Below, in pieces: positions 49,898 through 59,108 of a stretch of 64,000 nt of DNA. The stretch covers positions 4,588,001-4,652,000 of the forward strand of contig NZ_AP021901.1 in NCBI RefSeq assembly GCF_018325905.1. Reading direction: 5' to 3'. Below the pieces are notes generated by a model. That model searched no databases. It saw only the letters and a list, made by a program, of their open reading frames with translations, and was not told the origin of the DNA. Position 1 is the first letter of the stretch; each line of letters opens with the position of its first letter. The position numbers and the translations under genes are program-made. Origin of the DNA: Pseudomonas sp. St316. GTDB lineage: Bacteria > Pseudomonadota > Gammaproteobacteria > Pseudomonadales > Pseudomonadaceae.

Positions 49898-50573
49898 CCT
49901 GGCGCCCCTGTTGGTTTCGGCGGTCATCCTTGGCCTGCTCGGTGGCGGACACTGTCTGGGCATGTGCGGCGGCCTGATGGGTGCCCTGACCCTGGCGATT
50001 CCCAAGGAACAGCGCAGCCGGCGCTTTCGGTTGCTGCTGGCGTACAACCTGGGGCGGATCCTGAGCTACGCCACCGCCGGGTTGCTGATCGGCCTGGCCG
50101 GTTGGGCCGTGTCCAACAGCCCGGCGGCGATGATCATGCGGGTGCTGGCCGGCCTGCTGTTGATTGCCATGGGCCTTTACCTGGCGGGCTGGTGGAGCGG
50201 CCTGACCCGCATCGAAAGTGTGGGACGTGGCTTGTGGCGACACATCCAGCCCGTCGCCAACCGTTTGCTGCCGGTGTCGAGCCTGCCTCGGGCCTTGCTG
50301 CTCGGCGCGCTATGGGGCTGGCTGCCGTGCGGCCTGGTCTACAGCACCCTGTTATGGTCCGCCAGCCAGGGCAATGCCCTGGACAGCGCGCTGCTGATGC
50401 TCGCCTTCGGCCTCGGCACCTGGCCGGTGCTCCTCGCCACGGGCCTGGCCGCCGAGCGCATCACCGCCCTGCTGCGCAAACGCAGCGTGCGCATGGCCGG
50501 TGGGCTGCTGGTGATTGTTTTCGGGATCTGGACACTGCCGGGGCCGCATCAGCATTGGCTCATGGGGCATTGA
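49890..50573 (+). CDS. TauE/SafE-like membrane protein with GHCxGMCGG motif
   Basis: A 227-residue, six-helix membrane protein of the COG2836 type. The first helix contains GGGHCLGMCGGLMGAL and the middle WGWLPCGLVYSTL, two conserved cysteine motifs suited to thiol or metal transfer. Proteins of this class accompany cbb3 maturation genes and may handle copper or reducing equivalents; the exact role is unknown. The ATG at 49890 overlaps the end of ccoS, which implies co-translation. Confidence 0.85.
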   Translation: MLDLAPLLVSAVILGLLGGGHCLGMCGGLMGALTLAIPKEQRSRRFRLLLAYNLGRILSYATAGLLIGLAGWAVSNSPAAMIMRVLAGLLLIAMGLYLAGWWSGLTRIESVGRGLWRHIQPVANRLLPVSSLPRALLLGALWGWLPCGLVYSTLLWSASQGNALDSALLMLAFGLGTWPVLLATGLAAERITALLRKRSVRMAGGLLVIVFGIWTLPGPHQHWLMGH

Positions 50574-50586
50574 CCGAGTCGCCCCC

Positions 50587-50652
50587 AATCGCGAGCAAAG
50601 TCGCTCCCACATGGAGGGTGCCCTGTGGGAGCGAGCCTGCTCGCGATGAGGC
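50587..50652. repeat. REPIN upstream of hemN
   Basis: AATCGCGAGCAAAGTCGCTCC and CTGTGGGAGCGAGCCTGCTC form an inverted REP pair between the membrane protein and the hemN Anr site. Confidence 0.9.
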
Positions 50653-50678
50653 CAGCATCGACAACTCCCGATGCCCCG

Positions 50679-50692
50679 TTGACGCAAATCAA
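50679..50692 (+). promoter_or_regulatory. Anr box of the hemN promoter
   Basis: TTGACGCAAATCAA matches TTGAT-N4-ATCAA at nine of ten positions. A -10-like TAGACT (50715-50720) puts the transcription start near 50727, exactly 41.5 bp from the box centre, the class II position for FNR-family activators. hemN is a known Anr target in Pseudomonas. Confidence 0.8.
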
Positions 50693-50714
50693 AACGGCCA
50701 CACCCACGCGCCCC

Positions 50715-50720
50715 TAGACT
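50715..50720 (+). promoter_or_regulatory. -10 element of the hemN promoter
   Basis: TAGACT shares four of six bases with TATAAT and lies where a class II Anr-dependent promoter needs it; no good -35 is present, as expected for an activator-dependent promoter. Confidence 0.6.
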
Positions 50721-50753
50721 CGCCCCATGCCAGTCTATCCGGGGAATGCCCGC

Positions 50754-52136
50754 ATGTTCGACACCCTTTGCTGGGACTCAGATCTCATCCGCCGTTACGA
50801 CCTGGCGGGACCACGCTACACTTCGTACCCCACCGCCGCTCAGTTCGCCAGCCAGGTGGGCACCTTCGACCTGCTCCACGCCCTGCGTGACAGCCGCAAA
50901 GCCCTGCGGCCGCTGTCGCTGTACGTGCACATACCGTTCTGCGCGAACATTTGCTACTACTGCGCCTGCAACAAGGTCATCACCAAGGACCGCGGCCGCG
51001 CCCACGCCTATCTGCAGCGCCTGGAACAGGAAATCCAACTGATCGGCTGCCACTTGAACCCCACCCAGCGCGTAGAACAGTTGCACTTTGGCGGTGGCAC
51101 CCCGACGTTCCTCAGTCACGACGAACTGCGCCAACTGATGGCCAAGCTGCGCCAGCACCTGAACCTGCTGGACGACGATTCCGGCGACTACGGTATCGAA
51201 ATCGACCCTAGGGAAGCCGACTGGTCGACCATGGGTCTGTTGCGCGAACTGGGTTTCAACCGGGTCAGTATCGGCCTGCAAGACCTTGACCCGTCGGTGC
51301 AGCGGGCCGTCAATCGCCTGCAAAGCCTGGAAGAAACCCGTGCCGTGATCGAAGCCGCCCGGACCTTGCAGTTCCGCTCGATCAACATCGACCTGATCTA
51401 TGGGTTGCCCAAGCAGACGCCGGAAAATTTCGCCCGCACCGTCCAGGAAGTCATCCACCTGCAACCGGACCGGCTCTCGGTGTTCAACTACGCCCACCTG
51501 CCGGAACGCTTCATGCCCCAGCGGCGTATCAACAGCCAGGACTTGCCGAACCCGGAGCAGAAACTGGCGATGCTGCAAGGCACCATCGAACAACTGGCCG
51601 CCGCCGGCTACCGCTATGTCGGCATGGACCACTTCGCCCTGCCCGACGACGAACTGGCAATCGCCCAGGAAGAGGCCACATTGCAGCGCAATTTCCAGGG
51701 CTACACCACCCATGGCCATTGCGACCTGATCGGCCTTGGCGTGTCAGCCATCAGCCAGATCGGCGATTTGTACTGCCAGAACAGCAGTGACCTGAACCAT
51801 TACCAGAACACCCTCGCCGACGGGCAACTGGCGACCAGTCGCGGGCTGATCTGCAACGCTGACGACCGGCTGCGGCGCGCGGTGATCCAGCAGTTGATCT
51901 GTCATTTCCACCTGCCTTTCGCCGAGATCGAGCAAACCTTCAACATCGATTTTCGCGGTTACTTCGCGTCGCAGTGGCCGCAATTGCAGGCCATGGCCGC
52001 GGATGGGCTGATCGAGCTGGATGACACCCACATCCGGGTACTGCCCGCCGGACGCCTGCTGGTGCGATCCGTGTGCATGGTGTTCGATGCCTACTTGGAC
52101 CAGCACAATCGACAGCGCTTCTCCCGAGTCATTTGA
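50754..52136 (+). CDS. hemN: Oxygen-independent coproporphyrinogen III oxidase HemN
   Basis: A 460-residue radical SAM enzyme that decarboxylates coproporphyrinogen III without oxygen, needed for haem supply under low oxygen. The cluster motif is CANICYYCACNK (Cx3Cx2C), followed by LHFGGGTPTFLS and GLPKQTPE. The start MFDTLCWDSDLIRRYDLAGPR at 50754 fits the family and has GGGGAA upstream; an upstream in-frame ATG at 50727 coincides with the predicted transcription start and is therefore unlikely. Anr regulation is indicated. Confidence 0.95.
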   Translation: MFDTLCWDSDLIRRYDLAGPRYTSYPTAAQFASQVGTFDLLHALRDSRKALRPLSLYVHIPFCANICYYCACNKVITKDRGRAHAYLQRLEQEIQLIGCHLNPTQRVEQLHFGGGTPTFLSHDELRQLMAKLRQHLNLLDDDSGDYGIEIDPREADWSTMGLLRELGFNRVSIGLQDLDPSVQRAVNRLQSLEETRAVIEAARTLQFRSINIDLIYGLPKQTPENFARTVQEVIHLQPDRLSVFNYAHLPERFMPQRRINSQDLPNPEQKLAMLQGTIEQLAAAGYRYVGMDHFALPDDELAIAQEEATLQRNFQGYTTHGHCDLIGLGVSAISQIGDLYCQNSSDLNHYQNTLADGQLATSRGLICNADDRLRRAVIQQLICHFHLPFAEIEQTFNIDFRGYFASQWPQLQAMAADGLIELDDTHIRVLPAGRLLVRSVCMVFDAYLDQHNRQRFSRVI

Positions 52137-52230
52137 GCGCGACAATTTGACGACGAAACCGCACTGGCCGGAGTGCCGTCTCTGGGGTACCCTTACGTCT
52201 TATGCGTGATTTCCCACAAGGATTTAAGAA

Positions 52231-52965
52231 ATGTCCGAGCCAGTCAAACTGCGCGCCCACAACCAGGCCCATTGCAAGGATTGCAGCCTGGCCCCCCTCT
52301 GCCTACCACTTTCGCTGAACCTGGAGGACATGGACGCGCTGGATGACATCGTTAAACGGGGCCGCCCGTTGAAAAAAGGTGAATTCCTCTTTCGTCAGGG
52401 CGACACCTTCGATTCCGTCTATGCGGTGCGCTCGGGCGCCTTGAAAACCTTCAACCTGAGTGACGGTGGCGAAGAGCAGCTCACCGGCTTCCACCTGCCC
52501 AGCGAACTGGTGGGCCTGTCCGGCATGGACACCGAGTCGCATCCGGTCTCCGCCCAGGCGCTGGAAACCACTTCGGTGTGCGAAATTCCCTTCGATCGCC
52601 TGGACGAGCTGTCCATACAGCTGCCGCAACTGCGCCGCCAGTTGATGCGGGTCATGAGCCGGGAAATCCGTGACGATCAGCAAATGATGCTGCTGCTCTC
52701 GAAAAAAACCGCCGACGAGCGTATCGCCACGTTCCTGGTCAACCTCTCGGCACGCTTCCGCGCCCGCGGGTTCTCGGCCAACCAGTTCCGCCTGAGCATG
52801 TCGCGCAACGAAATTGGCAACTACCTGGGCCTGGCGGTGGAAACCGTGTCCAGGGTATTCACCCGCTTCCAGCAGAACGAGTTGATTGCCGCCGAAGGCA
52901 AGGAAATTCACATTCTCGACCCGATCCAGCTCTGCGCCCTGGCCGGCGGCTCGATCGACGGCTGA
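52231..52965 (+). CDS. anr: Anaerobic regulator Anr (FNR family)
   Basis: A 244-residue FNR-type oxygen sensor. Cys15, Cys18, Cys24 and Cys117 are the expected 4Fe-4S ligands, so the protein is active only without oxygen. The cyclic-nucleotide-like fold spans about residues 30-150, and the recognition helix is [17 protein letters not shown], with the E-x2-S-R type contacts for TTGAT half-sites. AAGGA precedes the ATG. It follows hemN, its likely target, and the window contains other candidate Anr sites at the oxidase operons. Confidence 0.97.
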   Translation: MSEPVKLRAHNQAHCKDCSLAPLCLPLSLNLEDMDALDDIVKRGRPLKKGEFLFRQGDTFDSVYAVRSGALKTFNLSDGGEEQLTGFHLPSELVGLSGMDTESHPVSAQALETTSVCEIPFDRLDELSIQLPQLRRQLMRVMSREIRDDQQMMLLLSKKTADERIATFLVNLSARFRARGFSANQFRLSMSRNEIGNYLGLAVETVSRVFTRFQQNELIAAEGKEIHILDPIQLCALAGGSIDG

Positions 52966-53001
52966 TGGGCTCGCGCGGCTGAGGGATTTGCCTCGCCGCG
53001 C

Positions 53002-53007
53002 TATACT
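53002..53007 (+). promoter_or_regulatory. -10 element upstream of apt
   Basis: TATACT, five of six to consensus, lies 35 bp before the apt start; a clear -35 is lacking. Confidence 0.4.
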
Positions 53008-53041
53008 GCCGCGTTTGTAGCCCTGCCAGGACACCTCCACG

Positions 53042-53590
53042 ATGGTCTTTGACTCCTTCGACATCAAATCCCTGATCCGCCCCGTGATCGACTTCCCCAA
53101 GCCCGGCGTGATCTTTCGCGACATTACCCCACTCTTCCAATCCCCGACCGCCCTGCGGCTGGTCATGGACAGTTTCGCCCACCGATATGTCGAGGCCGAG
53201 TTCACTCATATCGGCGCGATGGATGCTCGGGGTTTCCTGATTGGCTCAATCCTGGCCTATCAGTTGAACAAGCCGCTGATCTTGTTCCGCAAGCAAGGCA
53301 AGCTGCCGGCCGATGTGCTGGCCGAGGGTTACCAGACCGAATACGGCGAAGCCTTCCTTGAAGTGCACGCCGATAGCTTGTGCGAGGGTGATTCGGTGGT
53401 GATGTTCGATGACCTGATCGCCACGGGTGGCACGCTGATCGCCGCTGCCAACCTGATCCGCCGCATGGGCGCCAAGGTCCATGAAGCCGCGGCCATCATC
53501 GACCTGCCGGAGCTGCTCGGCTCCCAGCGCCTGGAAGACATGGGGATCCCCACGTTCTGCCTGACGCAGTTCTCGCTCAGCGAAAAATAA
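53042..53590 (+). CDS. apt: Adenine phosphoribosyltransferase
   Basis: A 182-residue purine salvage enzyme that makes AMP from adenine and PRPP. The PRPP-binding loop is [16 protein letters not shown], the N-terminal [15 protein letters not shown] and the [12 protein letters not shown] segment are typical of Apt. It is separate from anr (76-bp gap), with its own TATACT -10. No regulation is visible. Confidence 0.97.
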   Translation: MVFDSFDIKSLIRPVIDFPKPGVIFRDITPLFQSPTALRLVMDSFAHRYVEAEFTHIGAMDARGFLIGSILAYQLNKPLILFRKQGKLPADVLAEGYQTEYGEAFLEVHADSLCEGDSVVMFDDLIATGGTLIAAANLIRRMGAKVHEAAAIIDLPELLGSQRLEDMGIPTFCLTQFSLSEK

Positions 53591-53610
53591 CGGGCAAATA
53601 ACAACCGAAC

Positions 53611-53706
53611 CTGTGGGAGCGAGCTTGCTCGCGATGGCGGTGTGTGTCAGTCAACGTGAATATTGGCTGATCTACCGCTATCGCGAGCAAGCTCGCTCCC
53701 ACAGGG
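53611..53706. repeat. REPIN between apt and recR
   Basis: CTGTGGGAGCGAGCTTGCTC and GCGAGCAAGCTCGCTCCCAC face each other with about 45 bp between. It lies between convergent genes with no other terminator evident, so it may serve as a transcript boundary. Confidence 0.9.
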
Positions 53707-53719
53707 TTTTGGGTGGCCG

Positions 53720-54322
53720 TTACAAGGCGATCGGCTTGCGCCCCGCAAACGAATGCGCCAGCGTCCCGCCATCCACCAACTCAAGCTCCCCACCCAGCGG
53801 CACGCCATGGGCGATGCGGGAGGCAATCAGGCCTTTGTTGTTGAGCAGTTGGGCAATGTAGTGGGCGGTGGCTTCGCCTTCGACCGTCGGGTTCGTAGCC
53901 AGGATGACTTCCGTGAACGTACCCGCCTCTTCGATTCGCGCGATCAACTGTGGAATGCCGATGGCTTCAGGCCCCAAGCCGTCGAGCGGTGACAAGTGGC
54001 CCTTGAGCACGAAATAACGGCCACGAAAACCGGTCTGCTCTACCGCATACACATCCATCGGCCCTTCCACCACACAGAGCAGGCTGTCGTCCCGACGCGG
54101 GTCGGCACATTGTGGGCAGAGGTCGTCTTCGGTGAGGGTGCGGCACAAACGGCAATGCCCTACCCCTTCCATGGCCTGGCTCAGGGCCTGGGCAAGGCGC
54201 GAACCGCCGCTGCGATCACGCTCGAGCAATTGCAACGCCATGCGCTGGGCAGTTTTCTGACCTACACCCGGCAACGTTCGCAGGGCATCGATCAGTTGGC
54301 GAATCAAAGGGCTGAAGCTCAT
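53720..54322 (-). CDS. recR: Recombination mediator RecR
   Basis: A 200-residue RecR that with RecO/RecF loads RecA at gaps. The N-terminal helix-hairpin-helix ([14 protein letters not shown]), zinc finger ([16 protein letters not shown]) and Toprim domain ([16 protein letters not shown]) are all visible. The start [19 protein letters not shown] at 54322 fits the family; the frame reaches 54340 but neither start has a good ribosome site. recR usually follows ybaB; here an oxidoreductase gene intervenes. Confidence 0.96.
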   Translation of the reverse strand: MSFSPLIRQLIDALRTLPGVGQKTAQRMALQLLERDRSGGSRLAQALSQAMEGVGHCRLCRTLTEDDLCPQCADPRRDDSLLCVVEGPMDVYAVEQTGFRGRYFVLKGHLSPLDGLGPEAIGIPQLIARIEEAGTFTEVILATNPTVEGEATAHYIAQLLNNKGLIASRIAHGVPLGGELELVDGGTLAHSFAGRKPIAL

Positions 54323-54388
54323 GGAGGAAATGTCCGACATAACAACGAGACGCGGTTTATACCCGCGCCTCCGATTAGCGTCAAATAC

Positions 54389-55423
54389 TCAATCCCGCGC
54401 GACCCGCACCACCAACTTGCCGAAGTTGCGCCCTTCCAGCAACCCGATAAACGCCTCTGGCGCATTTTCCAGGCCATCAACCACATCCTCGCGGAACTTG
54501 ACCTTGCCATCGCGCACCCAAGGGGCCATGGCACTGATGAATTCCGGCTGACGGTCACCGTAGTCATCAAACACAATAAACCCCTGGATCCGCACGCGCT
54601 TGGTCAGCAAGGTGCGCTGCAGTTGTGGCAAGCGGTCCGGGCCACTCGGCGCCTGGTGATCGTTGTAGGACGCGATCAGGCCACAGAGGGGGATCCGCGC
54701 CTTGGCGTTGAGCAGCGGCACGACGGCATCGAAAACCTTGCCACCGACGTTTTCGTAATAGATGTCGATGCCCTTGTCGCAAGCCTGCGCCAGTTCCTCG
54801 GCAAAGCGCTCGCTGTGGTGATCGACGCAAGCGTCGAAGCCGAGTTCGTCGACCACGTACTTGCATTTTTCGCTGCCGCCCGCGACGCCGACGACACGCA
54901 GCCCCTTGATCTTCGCCACCTGGCCGACCACCGAGCCCACCGCACCCGAGGCCGCCGCGACCACCAGGGTTTCCCCGGCCTTGGGTTGGCCAATGTCCAT
55001 CAGCCCCATGTAAGCGGTCATGCCCGGCATGCCCAGCACGCCCAGGGCCATCGACGGGCTGGGTAGCCCGGACGGAACGGGGATCACGTTGCGCCCGTCG
55101 CTGATGCTGTGGCTCTGCCAACCGGTCGCCCCCACCACCAGATCACCCTCCTGGAATTTCGGGTGCATCGAGCGTTCCACGCGGCTGACGGCGCCGCCGG
55201 TCATCACCTCGTCGATTTTTACCGGAGCAGCGTAGGAAGGCGCGTCGCTCATTCGTCCGCGCATGTAGGGGTCCAGGGACAGGAACAGCGTCTTGAGCAG
55301 GATCTGTCCGTCCGCCAGGTCAGGCAGTGTCACTTGCTCAAGGCGAAAATTCTCCGCCGTGGGAGCGCCCTTGGGGCGGGACACGAGGACGATGCGCTGG
55401 TTGGAGGTCGATGCTTGTGACAT
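54389..55423 (-). CDS. Zinc-free medium-chain dehydrogenase, NADP-dependent (CurA/LTB4DH-like)
   Basis: A 344-residue medium-chain dehydrogenase/reductase. It shows the LTB4DH-class features: LSLDPYMRGRMSD near residue 50, the NADP-binding turn AASGAVGSVVGQVAKIKG near residue 155, and YYENVGGKVFDAV. Family members reduce alkenals, curcumin or related enones with NADPH; the substrate here is not known. GGAG is 9 nt before the ATG at 55423; the open frame upstream is REPIN sequence. Confidence 0.9.
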   Translation of the reverse strand: MSQASTSNQRIVLVSRPKGAPTAENFRLEQVTLPDLADGQILLKTLFLSLDPYMRGRMSDAPSYAAPVKIDEVMTGGAVSRVERSMHPKFQEGDLVVGATGWQSHSISDGRNVIPVPSGLPSPSMALGVLGMPGMTAYMGLMDIGQPKAGETLVVAAASGAVGSVVGQVAKIKGLRVVGVAGGSEKCKYVVDELGFDACVDHHSERFAEELAQACDKGIDIYYENVGGKVFDAVVPLLNAKARIPLCGLIASYNDHQAPSGPDRLPQLQRTLLTKRVRIQGFIVFDDYGDRQPEFISAMAPWVRDGKVKFREDVVDGLENAPEAFIGLLEGRNFGKLVVRVARD

Positions 55424-55511
55424 GGAAACGTTCTCCTTGATCGTTGAGTGGCACGTATAGGGAGCAGACCATTGCCGAGGCGGCGGCGTTCGATGTTTGT
55501 TCAGTGGGTGC

Positions 55512-55618
55512 TTGTGGGAGCAAGGCTTGCCCGCGATGAACGATGGCGCGCAGTTCCGACAAACCGAGGCGTCTGCATCGCGGGCAAGCCTTGCTCCCAC
55601 AGAGCCTTGCTCCCACGG
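55512..55618. repeat. REPIN with an extra half-repeat
   Basis: CTTGTGGGAGCAAGGCTTGC and GCGGGCAAGCCTTGCTCCCAC form an inverted pair; the final GCCTTGCTCCCAC block is repeated once more immediately after, a partial tandem duplication. Confidence 0.85.
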
Positions 55619-55651
55619 ATAAGATTTCCGCCAGCGCTCGCTCCTATGGCA

Positions 55652-55683
55652 CAAACAAAAATGCCAGGCGCGATGCCTGGCAT
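55652..55683 (-). terminator. Intrinsic terminator of dnaX-ybaB
   Basis: ATGCCAGGC and GCCTGGCAT form a 9-bp stem with a 5-nt loop; on the minus strand TTTTTGTTTG follows. It starts 33 bp after the ybaB stop. Confidence 0.85.
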
Positions 55684-55715
55684 TGTGTGTAGCCCATCCC
55701 GACCGGGATGGCGAA

Positions 55716-56054
55716 TCAGAACGGCAGCTTCATGCCCGGCGGCAGTTGCATGCCGGCCGTCATGCCAGACATCTTGTCCTGGCTGTTGGCTTCAATCTTG
55801 CGCACCGCGTCGTTGACGGCGGCAGCGAACAGGGCTTCGAGCATTTCCTTGTCGTCTTCGCTCAGGCCTTCGACCACGCTAGGGTCGATGCTGACGCGCT
55901 TGATGTCGTGGCGACCAGTCATGACCACGGTCACCATGTCGCCGCCGGACTTGCCGGTGACTTCGGCGTTGGCCAGTTCTTCCTGCATCTTGGCCATTTT
56001 TTCCTGCATCTGCTGCGCCTGCTTCATCAGGCCGGCCATGCCACCTTTCATCAT
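55716..56054 (-). CDS. ybaB: Nucleoid-associated protein, YbaB/EbfC family
   Basis: A 112-residue DNA-binding protein starting [24 protein letters not shown], the amphipathic first helix of YbaB. Members form tweezer-like dimers that bind DNA. The GAGGTGA ribosome site fits the ATG at 56054; the GTG at 56063 is part of that site. It is 64 bp downstream of dnaX, the conserved dnaX-ybaB pair, and is followed by a terminator. Confidence 0.95.
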   Translation of the reverse strand: MMKGGMAGLMKQAQQMQEKMAKMQEELANAEVTGKSGGDMVTVVMTGRHDIKRVSIDPSVVEGLSEDDKEMLEALFAAAVNDAVRKIEANSQDKMSGMTAGMQLPPGMKLPF

Positions 56055-56118
56055 GGGAATCACCTCGAAAGTACTTGGATAAACAACGCGCCCGGCCCGT
56101 CAGGCCCGGCGCCTTCAG

Positions 56119-58194
56119 TTATGAGCCCTGGGTGACCGGGGCCTCGACAGGTTCGATAGTATCGTGACGGACCACGGCGCCGAACTGTTGCATCATCTGC
56201 TGGATGAATGGATCACCGTGGATCGACTCCTCGGCTTCGCGCTGACGGTCCGCACGGCGCCGGGACGCAGCCTGGGCCGGGGTCTCCTGCTCGGGCTTGA
56301 TCAGCTCGATGGTCAGCGTCAGGGTGCGCTCGTGATACTGGTTCAGCGCATCGTTGAGGCGACGTTGCTGGGTCGCATTGAACAGTGCGCTATGGGCCGG
56401 GTCCAGGTGCAGCAGCCAGTGGTCGCCCTCCACGGCCATCAGCGTGCAGTTAGCGGCGATGCTGCCGGTCATGCCGCTGATCGGCAGTTTAGGGAACAGT
56501 TCCAGCCATTGCAGGGCCAGCCCGGTGGCTGGCATCGCCGCAGGTTCCGGCTCGGGCTCGGGGGCCGGCTCAGCGGCGTGCTCACTGGCCAGGTCGTCCA
56601 GGTAGCTGTAGGCCGAGTCCATGTCTGGCTCGATGTAATCCTCGTCCAGCGGCGGTTCGTCGTCCTGGTCGAGGCCCGGCGTGGCAACATCGACGTCGGC
56701 CACTGTCGGTTCGGGCACCGGCGCGGCGACCCACTCCGGCGCATCGGGCACCACGCTGTCGGGCGTCGGCAAAGGCATCGGCGGCAATTCTGGCTGCTCG
56801 GCGATGGTCTCCAGAACCGGCTCCACGGCAGGTTGCTGGATAACCTCGGGCTCGATCGGATCGTTCCAGGGCAGGTCAACGACGGCTTCGACGACCGGTT
56901 CGGGCAGCGCCTCGACGACCGGTTCAGGTTCTGGCTCAGGGGCCGCGACAATGGGTGTCGGGGTCGGCGGTGCCACAGGTGCCGGCGCTACCGGAGCCGA
57001 AGCCACTGCCGGCGCAACGACGGGCGCGGCAGCCACTGGCTTGGCGGAATCAGCTGTGGCCTGGCTGATCCCCACTGGCTTTAGCCCTTGCCTCGGAGCG
57101 TCCACCGTGTCGGCTGGCCGGAACGCCAGCATTCGCAGCAGGACCATTTCGAAACCGCCGCGCGGATCCGGTGCCAGGGGCAGGTCGCGACGGCCGATCA
57201 GGCCCATCTGGTAATAGAACTGCACGTCTTCGGCCGGCAGCGCCTGGGCCAGGGCCAGTACTCGATCACGGTCGCCGTGGCCGTTGTCGACGCCCTCGGG
57301 CAAGGCCTGGGCGATGGCGACACGGTGCAGCACATTAAGGATTTCCGAGAGCACGCCATTCCAGTCCGGGCCCTGCTCGGCCAGGTGACGCACCGCTTCG
57401 AGCAACGCCTTCGCGTCGCCTTCGATCAGCGCATGCAAAACGTCATAGACCTGGCCGTGATCGAGGGTGCCGAGCATGGCCCGGACATCCGCGGTCATGA
57501 CCTTGCCTTCACCGAAAGCGATGGCCTGGTCGGTCAGGCTCATGGCGTCGCGCATCGAACCATCGGCGGCGCGGCCCAGCAGCCACAGCGCATCGTCCTC
57601 GAAGGGCACGTTCTCGACGCCCAGTACATGCGTCAGGTGCTCGACGACCCGTTCCGGCGTCATATTCTTGAGGGAGAACTGCAGGCACCGCGACAAAATC
57701 GTTGCAGGAAGTTTCTGCGGATCGGTGGTCGCCAGGATGAACTTGACGTAGGGCGGCGGCTCCTCAAGGGTCTTGAGCAGGGCATTGAAGGAATGGCTGG
57801 AGAGCATGTGCACTTCGTCGATCAGGTAGACCTTGAAGCGCCCACGGCTCGGCGCGTACTGCACGTTGTCGAGCAGTTCACGGGTGTCTTCGACCTTGGT
57901 GCGGCTGGCGGCGTCGATCTCGATCAGGTCGACGAAACGGCCCTCGTCGATTTCCCGGCAGACCGAGCATTCGCCGCAAGGCGTGGAGGTGATGCCGGTT
58001 TCACAGTTCAGGCACTTGGCGATGATCCGCGCGATGGTGGTCTTGCCCACGCCGCGAGTACCCGTAAACAGGTAAGCATGGTGCAGCCGCTGGCTGTCCA
58101 AGGCATTGATCAGGGCCTTGAGCACATGGGTCTGGCCGACCATTTCGCGGAACGAGCGCGGACGCCATTTACGTGCAAGAACCTGATAACTCAT
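56119..58194 (-). CDS. dnaX: DNA polymerase III subunits gamma and tau
   Basis: The clamp-loader ATPase, 691 residues. Walker A GTRGVGKT (45-52) is followed by a zinc module with Cys64, Cys73, Cys76 and Cys79, then DEVH and the SRC motif (ILSRCLQF). A Pro/Ala/Glu-rich linker at about 365-565 precedes the C-terminal tau domain that binds the polymerase alpha subunit. In E. coli a ribosomal frameshift gives the shorter gamma; I see no A-AAA-AAG-type slippery run here, so only tau may be made. MSYQVLARKWRP at 58194 is the family start. Confidence 0.96.
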   Translation of the reverse strand: MSYQVLARKWRPRSFREMVGQTHVLKALINALDSQRLHHAYLFTGTRGVGKTTIARIIAKCLNCETGITSTPCGECSVCREIDEGRFVDLIEIDAASRTKVEDTRELLDNVQYAPSRGRFKVYLIDEVHMLSSHSFNALLKTLEEPPPYVKFILATTDPQKLPATILSRCLQFSLKNMTPERVVEHLTHVLGVENVPFEDDALWLLGRAADGSMRDAMSLTDQAIAFGEGKVMTADVRAMLGTLDHGQVYDVLHALIEGDAKALLEAVRHLAEQGPDWNGVLSEILNVLHRVAIAQALPEGVDNGHGDRDRVLALAQALPAEDVQFYYQMGLIGRRDLPLAPDPRGGFEMVLLRMLAFRPADTVDAPRQGLKPVGISQATADSAKPVAAAPVVAPAVASAPVAPAPVAPPTPTPIVAAPEPEPEPVVEALPEPVVEAVVDLPWNDPIEPEVIQQPAVEPVLETIAEQPELPPMPLPTPDSVVPDAPEWVAAPVPEPTVADVDVATPGLDQDDEPPLDEDYIEPDMDSAYSYLDDLASEHAAEPAPEPEPEPAAMPATGLALQWLELFPKLPISGMTGSIAANCTLMAVEGDHWLLHLDPAHSALFNATQQRRLNDALNQYHERTLTLTIELIKPEQETPAQAASRRRADRQREAEESIHGDPFIQQMMQQFGAVVRHDTIEPVEAPVTQGS

Positions 58195-58337
58195 CGAAAA
58201 CCGTCGCATCGAAGGAACATAAGCGGCTAATGCTAGCGGAGCAGGGGCGAAATTGCATCCGGTGTGGTCGTCTAATCTGACTAAGATTGGGTCTGGGACT
58301 CGGTTGTCGACACGGTTTTGTACAGTCAGGAGAGTTT

Positions 58338-59108
58338 ATGCGCTCAGCCATGGGGGCTTTGCTGTTGTTGGGTAGCAGTTGCTTTGCCGAGGAAGGCCCC
58401 TTGCGCGTCGCCATTACCGACGGCTGGGCGATGCCCATGGTGCAGATCGAACGGGGGCGCCCGACCCAGGGCATCCTTCCCGATATAATGACCAGCCTGG
58501 CGACCCAGGTGGGACTGCCGGCGCAATTCCATGTCCTGTCCCGCGCCCGACTGGACGACGCCATGAAACACGGCGAGATCGACCTGCGTTGCTACGTCAG
58601 CCCCGACTGGGTAAAGAATAGTGGTGATTACCTGTGGAGCATCCCGTTGTTTTTCCAGCGCGACCTGCTCGTCGCCACGGCAAGCCCCCCTGCGGCGGTA
58701 ACACCCGCAACATTGCCGGAACAAGCCATCGGCACGGTGCTCGGCTATACCTACCCAACCTTGCAACCCTTGTTCGACAGCGGCCAACTGCGCCGCGACG
58801 ATGCCCGCAGCCAGGAACAAGTGCTGGCGAAACTGCTGGCCGGGCGTTATCGCTACGGGATCAGTAACCAATGGGCGCTGGACTGGTTCAATCAACGCCA
58901 TACCGCTGATCGACAACTTAATGAAGTGGCCGTGCTCCAGGAACAGCAGTTGAGCTGTTACGTGCGCAACGATCCGAACATTCCAGCGCAACGCATCCTG
59001 AGAACCTTGCTGAACATGAAGACGTCCGGGGAGATCGACGCAATCATCCAGCTTTACACCGGCCGCAGTGACGTATCGCAGGCCAGGAGCGAGGCACCCT
59101 CCCCCTGA
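58338..59108 (+). CDS. Periplasmic solute-binding protein, SBP_bac_3 type
   Basis: A 256-residue secreted protein with signal peptide MRSAMGALLLLGSSCFA and the two-lobed amino-acid-binding fold (LRVAITDGWAMPMV, GILPDIMTSLATQVG, MKHGEIDLRC, IGTVLGYTYPTLQPLF). No permease genes are adjacent, so it is an orphan or acts as a sensor-type binding protein. AGGAG precedes the ATG at 58338. Its 3' end overlaps the convergent GGDEF/EAL gene by 55 bp. Ligand unknown. Confidence 0.82.
   Translation: MRSAMGALLLLGSSCFAEEGPLRVAITDGWAMPMVQIERGRPTQGILPDIMTSLATQVGLPAQFHVLSRARLDDAMKHGEIDLRCYVSPDWVKNSGDYLWSIPLFFQRDLLVATASPPAAVTPATLPEQAIGTVLGYTYPTLQPLFDSGQLRRDDARSQEQVLAKLLAGRYRYGISNQWALDWFNQRHTADRQLNEVAVLQEQQLSCYVRNDPNIPAQRILRTLLNMKTSGEIDAIIQLYTGRSDVSQARSEAPSP

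Noticed and set aside
56119..58194. Programmed frameshift in dnaX
   Set aside because: No A-rich slippery heptamer with a downstream stem was seen at the expected place, so a gamma product was not annotated.
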